The notes under the pieces were generated by a model. That model ran no database searches and was not told where the DNA came from. It was given only the letters and a program-made list of their open reading frames with translations. Shown piece after piece: positions 60,120 to 64,000 of a DNA stretch of 64,000 nucleotides. Numbering within the stretch: position 1 is the first letter of the stretch; every line of letters starts with the position of its first letter. Position numbers and translations under genes: made by a program. Source of the DNA: Bacteroidota bacterium (lineage in GTDB: Bacteria; Bacteroidota; Bacteroidia; Chitinophagales; Chitinophagaceae); the NCBI GenBank assembly GCA_023422565.1, contig JAFAGR010000021.1, forward strand, positions 15,869 through 79,868. The letters run 5' to 3'.

Positions 60120-61505
60120 TAACAGTCTTCCCTGTAAGAAAAAGAAGGCCACCGAGAAATAGATAACGATCCCGGTCACGTCAACCAGTGTGGCTACGAA
60201 AGGTGCGGAGGAGGCCGCGGGATCGAACTTTAACTTTTTCAACACGAGTGGAAGCATGGAGCCTACGAGGCTGCCCCAAAGCACAATACCGATAAGCGCG
60301 AAGAAAATTGTAGTGCCTACCAGGTGCCAGTATTCTCCGTAATCAAAAATGTTAAGTTTCTGCCAGAGGTATAATCGCAAGTAGCCGATGGTGCCCAGAA
60401 TTATGCCGAGAATTACGCCGGAAATCAGTTCACGCCGCATCACCCGCCACCAGTCTTTAATTGTGAGTTCGCCCAGGGCCATGGCTTGTATTATAAGCGT
60501 GGAAGCCTGGGAGCCACTGTTCCCGCCGCTGCTCATTATAAGTGGAATGAAAAGAGCAAGCACGGTTGCCGTTTCAATCTCATCCTGGAAAAATTGCATG
60601 GCTGTGGCGGTAAACATCTCACCTAAAAAAAGGATCACCAGCCAACCCGCGCGCTTGCGTACAAGTTTGATTATGCTGATATCGAGATAAGGTTCATTTA
60701 GGGCCTCAGTACCCCCGATCTTCTGAATGTCTTCCGTAAATTCCTCACTGGCTATCCACAGCACATCATCGATCGTTACAATTCCCAGAAGTATTCCCTG
60801 GTTGTCAGTAACGGGAAGGGCTACACGATTATTCATTTTAAAAACCTCATTCGCCACCTCCTGGTCATCGTTCGCGTTTAAAGCAATAAAACGCCCGTCA
60901 ATCATTTCCTCCACGAGGGTTTCAGGTGTTGCAAGAATGAAGTCTTTTATGCGGATATCATCGAGCAGTTTACCTTCTTCATCTATTACATAGATAACGT
61001 CAATGGTTTCCGTACTGTTGGCAAACTGCCTGACGGTTTCGAGTACACGCGTAACGGAATAGTGCGGGTAAACGTACACATAATCCGGGTTCATCACCCG
61101 GCCCACGCTGTTCTCAGGGTAACCCATCAGTTCCAACGTGGTCTTTCTCTCTTCCGGATCCAGTGTTTTCAGAAGTTCACGAACAATGCTGTTGGGCAGT
61201 TCCTCCAAAAAAGCCACACGGTCATCTGCAGGCAGTTCGTTTAAGAGCTCCGCGGTTTTTAATGGCGGAAGATTTTTAATGATACGCTTTTGCTCGGCCG
61301 CATCCAGAATTTTAAATACGCCGGCAGCGCGGTGAATGGATAGGTGCGAAATGATCTGGCTTTCAAAATCGGGATTGTCGTAAACAAGATTTGCGACATC
61401 GCTGATGTTCTGATCATTCAAAAACTCGCGGATCAAAAGCTGGTTGTCTGTAGCAACCACCTCTGCAAATTTTTCCTGTATGGAGATTTCGTTTTCAGAA
61501 AGCAT
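60117..61505 (-). CDS. mgtE: Magnesium transporter MgtE
   Basis: 462 residues: N domain with alpha-superhelix (FLEELPNSIVRELLKTLDPEERKTTLELMGYPENSVGRVMNPDYV), a CBS pair (about 135-260), and five C-terminal transmembrane helices with the conserved SGGNSGSQASTLIIQ and LVDVTGIVIYFSVAFFFL. A Mg2+-gated channel in the inner membrane. The stop codon lies in repeat DNA. Divergent from the SET-domain gene by 54 bases. Confidence 0.95.
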   Translation of the reverse strand: MLSENEISIQEKFAEVVATDNQLLIREFLNDQNISDVANLVYDNPDFESQIISHLSIHRAAGVFKILDAAEQKRIIKNLPPLKTAELLNELPADDRVAFLEELPNSIVRELLKTLDPEERKTTLELMGYPENSVGRVMNPDYVYVYPHYSVTRVLETVRQFANSTETIDVIYVIDEEGKLLDDIRIKDFILATPETLVEEMIDGRFIALNANDDQEVANEVFKMNNRVALPVTDNQGILLGIVTIDDVLWIASEEFTEDIQKIGGTEALNEPYLDISIIKLVRKRAGWLVILFLGEMFTATAMQFFQDEIETATVLALFIPLIMSSGGNSGSQASTLIIQAMALGELTIKDWWRVMRRELISGVILGIILGTIGYLRLYLWQKLNIFDYGEYWHLVGTTIFFALIGIVLWGSLVGSMLPLVLKKLKFDPAASSAPFVATLVDVTGIVIYFSVAFFFLQGRLL

Positions 61506-61559
61506 TCCGCTCGTATTATTCTTTTATGTTTACAGCGGCAATTTAAATCTTTAGACTCA

Positions 61560-61943
61560 ATGTTAATGAACTGCCTTTATGTAAGTGATTCAGCGGGGAA
61601 AGGGAAGGGCGTGTTTACGAATGAGGATATTCCGCCCGACACAGTTATTGAAATTTCTCCGGTGATCGTAATGACTGCTGAAGAAAGGAAACTTCTTGAT
61701 AAAACAAAACTTCACGATTACATTTTTATCTGGGGCGCAGATAATTCGCAGTGTTGCATGGCCCTGGGTTATATAGCTGTATATAATCACAGTTACGCGA
61801 GCAACTGCGAGTACTTTATGGATTTTGAAGAAAGCACCATGATGGTAAAAACAGTTCGCCAAATTTCAGCGGGAGAGGAGCTTACCATAAATTATAACGG
61901 CGATTGGAACGATGAGAAACAAGTTTGGTTTGATGCACAATAA
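61560..61943 (+). CDS. SET-domain protein (putative lysine methyltransferase)
   Basis: 127 residues from the ATG at 61560 (an ATG at 61566 is equally usable); frames further upstream overlap mgtE antisense and are rejected. A minimal SET fold: SAGKGKGVFTNEDIPPDTVIEISPV (N-terminal SET start), YIFIWGADN, YNHSYASNCEY (the NHS motif that closes the SAM site) and GEELTINYNGDWN (the terminal Glu-Leu and Tyr). It probably methylates a lysine of an unknown protein. Such small SET proteins are common in eukaryotes and scattered in bacteria. Confidence 0.85.
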   Translation: MLMNCLYVSDSAGKGKGVFTNEDIPPDTVIEISPVIVMTAEERKLLDKTKLHDYIFIWGADNSQCCMALGYIAVYNHSYASNCEYFMDFEESTMMVKTVRQISAGEELTINYNGDWNDEKQVWFDAQ

Positions 61944-61945
61944 AA

Positions 61946-61971
61946 AAGGGATGCAACATATTGCATCCCTT
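61946..61971. terminator. Bidirectional terminator between the SET-domain gene and aconitase
   Basis: AAGGGATGCAA-CATA-TTGCATCCCTT, a perfect 11-bp stem flanked by A and T tracts, between convergent genes. Confidence 0.9.
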
Positions 61972-61994
61972 CGTTTTAATTCGGGTTTTATTTT

Positions 61995-64000
61995 TTAATT
62001 ATTCGCAAATTCTCTCCTGATAATATTCAGCGCTGCTCCTGCCTTGAACCATTCAATTTGTTGTTTGTTGTAAGTATGGTTCACCATTATTTCATCTTTC
62101 TTTCCGTCTGCATGGCGAAGAACAACCTTTAACTGTTTGTTCGGTGCGAAGGTTTTCAGCCTGATGATATCTATTGTATCATCTTCAAGAATTTTATCGT
62201 AATCCGCTTTGTTTGCAAAGGTTAATGCAAGCATGCCCTGCTTCTTCAAATTCGTTTCGTGTATGCGTGCAAAAGATTTTACGATCACAGCTCTCACCCC
62301 GAGGTGACGTGGCTCCATCGCCGCATGTTCGCGTGATGAACCTTCTCCATAGTTTTCGTCGCCCACAACCACGGTACCGATGCCTGCAGCCTTGTAAGCG
62401 CGCTGCGTTGCGGGAACAGGCCCGTAAGAACCGGTGATCTGATTTTTAACCAGGTCTGTTTTATCGTTGAAAAAATTCACGGCTCCGATCAGCATGTTGT
62501 TGCTGATGTTATCCAGATGTCCACGGAATTTTAACCAGGGGCCTGCCATAGAAATATGGTCGGTGGTACATTTTCCTTTGGCTTTTATCAAAAGTTTCAA
62601 ACCTTTAAGATCATCGCCTTCCCATTCCGGGAATGGTTCGAGCAGCTGTAACCGTTGGCTTTCAGGTGATACCTTTACCTGTAACCCGCTGCCATCTATC
62701 GCGGGAGCCTGGTACCCGGCATCTTCAACCGAAAATCCGGCAGGAGGCAATTCAAATCCTGTAGGAGGATCAAGTTTTACTTCCTCGCCATTATCGTTGG
62801 TGAGTGTGTCTGTAAGTGGATTGAAATCCAGCCTTCCTGCAATGGCCATGGCCGTTACAATTTCCGGTGAGCCCACGAATGCGTAGGTATTCGGGTTACC
62901 GTCTGCACGCTTCGCGAAGTTTCTGTTGAAGCTATGCACGATAGTATTCTTCTCGGCTTTCTCCGCGCCAACACGCGCCCACATTCCGATGCAGGGCCCG
63001 CATGCATTGGCAAAAACCGTTGCGCCAATTTTATCAAACAATTCAAGGAAACCGTCACGCTCTATCGTGTAACGAACCTGCTCCGAGCCCGGAGTGATGG
63101 TAAATTCCGATTGTAATTTCAATCCTTTCTCCGAAACCTGTTTCGCAAGGCTTACACTTCGGCTGATATCTTCATAAGAAGAGTTTGTGCAACTGCCGAT
63201 CAAACCAACTTCAATTTTCATCGGCCAGTTGTTAGCGATCGCCGCTTCCTTCATTTTTGATATTGGCGTGGCAAGATCCGGCGTGAAAGGCCCGTTAAGA
63301 TGCGGCTCCAGTTCACTAAGGTTTATTTCAATTACCTGGTCGAAATACGCTGTGGGATTTGCGTACACTTCATCATCTCCGGTTAAATGCTCACGAATAC
63401 CATCGGCCATCAGGGCGATCTCTTCGCGATCGGTTGATTTAAGGTAACGGCTCATGCTGTCATCGTATCCGAAGATGGAGGTTGTAGCTCCGATCTCCGC
63501 ACCCATATTACATATTGTTCCTTTCCCTGTGCAACTCATAGATTTTGCGCCTTCGCCAAAATATTCCACCACAGCACCGGTTCCGCCTTTTACGGTGAGA
63601 ATACCCGCAACTTTTAAGATTACATCTTTAGGGGCCACCCAGCCACTAAGCCTTCCCGTTAGTTTCACGCCGATCAGTTTCGGCATTTTTAATTCCCAGG
63701 CAAGTCCGGCCATCACATCGCAGGCATCCGCACCGCCCACACCAATGGCGATCATGCCGAGACCTCCTGCATTTACGGTATGACTGTCCGTTCCTATCAT
63801 CATTCCCCCGGGGAAGGCGTAGTTTTCCAGAACAACCTGGTGAATTATACCGGCACCGGGTTTCCAGAAACCGATACCATATTTATTGGATACTGAGGAA
63901 AGAAAATCATAAACCTCGCTGCTTTCATTAATGGCGCGCGCCAGATCGGCCTTGCTATTGTCGCGGGCTTCAATCAGGTGATCGCAGTGCACCGTACTGG
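61995..64000 (-). CDS. acnA: Aconitate hydratase, 5' part beyond the window edge
   Basis: At least 667 residues; the frame continues to the right edge (…STVHCDHLIEA), so the true start is outside. The 4Fe-4S ligands appear as SCTNSSYED (Cys) and NACGPCIGMW (two Cys). Substrate motifs TDSHTVNAGGLGM and YGEGSSREHAAMEPRHLG are present. Converts citrate to isocitrate in the TCA cycle. Whether it is the AcnA or mitochondrial-type enzyme is not settled; the domain order and end (NIIRREFANN) resemble the mitochondrial-type group. Confidence 0.94.
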   Translation of the reverse strand, partial: STVHCDHLIEARDNSKADLARAINESSEVYDFLSSVSNKYGIGFWKPGAGIIHQVVLENYAFPGGMMIGTDSHTVNAGGLGMIAIGVGGADACDVMAGLAWELKMPKLIGVKLTGRLSGWVAPKDVILKVAGILTVKGGTGAVVEYFGEGAKSMSCTGKGTICNMGAEIGATTSIFGYDDSMSRYLKSTDREEIALMADGIREHLTGDDEVYANPTAYFDQVIEINLSELEPHLNGPFTPDLATPISKMKEAAIANNWPMKIEVGLIGSCTNSSYEDISRSVSLAKQVSEKGLKLQSEFTITPGSEQVRYTIERDGFLELFDKIGATVFANACGPCIGMWARVGAEKAEKNTIVHSFNRNFAKRADGNPNTYAFVGSPEIVTAMAIAGRLDFNPLTDTLTNDNGEEVKLDPPTGFELPPAGFSVEDAGYQAPAIDGSGLQVKVSPESQRLQLLEPFPEWEGDDLKGLKLLIKAKGKCTTDHISMAGPWLKFRGHLDNISNNMLIGAVNFFNDKTDLVKNQITGSYGPVPATQRAYKAAGIGTVVVGDENYGEGSSREHAAMEPRHLGVRAVIVKSFARIHETNLKKQGMLALTFANKADYDKILEDDTIDIIRLKTFAPNKQLKVVLRHADGKKDEIMVNHTYNKQQIEWFKAGAALNIIRREFANN

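Noticed and set aside
61344..61559. Longer N-terminus for the SET-domain protein
   Set aside because: The extra 72 codons lie antisense to mgtE and carry no SET features.

Overview
This 64-kb window is a piece of a Bacteroidota chromosome, most like the Chitinophagaceae. The supporting signs are: promoters of the TAnnTTTG type with almost no Shine-Dalgarno sites; PorD (a type IX secretion component) and a protein with a type IX sorting tail; OmpA, TonB-receptor and SusC-less lipoprotein families; the gene order infA-rpmJ-rpsM-rpsK-rpsD-rpoA-rplQ-carA; and an ATP-type PEP carboxykinase. The family-level placement is an inference. I see no phage, CRISPR array, tRNA or rRNA.

Layout. 0.2-3.6 kb: a DUF4919 protein and a solitary fusA. 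3.8-6.2 kb: a leftward four-gene signalling operon (small protein, membrane protein, histidine kinase, LuxR-type regulator). 6.2-6.55 kb: a gene-free stretch with a long rod-like inverted repeat and an intrinsic terminator, a candidate non-coding RNA. 6.7-16.3 kb: outer-membrane barrel, DEDD exonuclease, secreted EEP-family hydrolase, TonB receptor, DUF5689 lipoprotein and a lamin-tail type IX substrate, possibly an extracellular nucleic-acid or phosphoester scavenging locus. 16.8-18.6 kb: htpG. 18.7-22.1 kb: a small Cys protein, a Met/His-rich lipoprotein and an OprC-like TonB receptor, probably for copper. 22.1-28 kb: SDR, DUF1810, ECF sigma factor, DoxX-like protein, methyltransferase, recJ, polyprenyl synthase. 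28.3-34.6 kb: OmpA protein, then bamD-rpoZ-coaBC-porD-DUF4296. 34.6-41 kb: CoA transferase, pckA, aminopeptidase P, pssA-purS-rsmI. 41.3-47.5 kb: M1 peptidase, rsmG, glycosyltransferase, a decayed or derived IS1595-type transposase, tgt. 47.6-55.2 kb: OmpA protein, a lipoprotein, the ribosomal protein/rpoA block, carA, aroQ. 55.3-64 kb: lipoprotein, DUF4954, glmS, mgtE, a SET-domain protein, and aconitase running off the right edge.

Most genes are core housekeeping. The unusual signal lies between them. (1) At least a dozen intergenic sites hold arrays of degenerate words that keep exact register at 7, 8 or 9 bases. The longest is 25 consecutive octamers, and others run 17 and 21 consecutive heptamers. 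They start at gene 3' ends and supply the stop codon of at least six genes; several come as inverted pairs. (2) A 64-87 bp element with GGGCGT at one end and CTATCCCT(A/C)ACGC at the other occurs three times. Two copies show three compensatory base-pair changes in an otherwise conserved 7-bp hairpin with an ACG loop. (3) The 6.3-6.55 kb structured region has no obvious protein. These three are the best candidates here for something undescribed.
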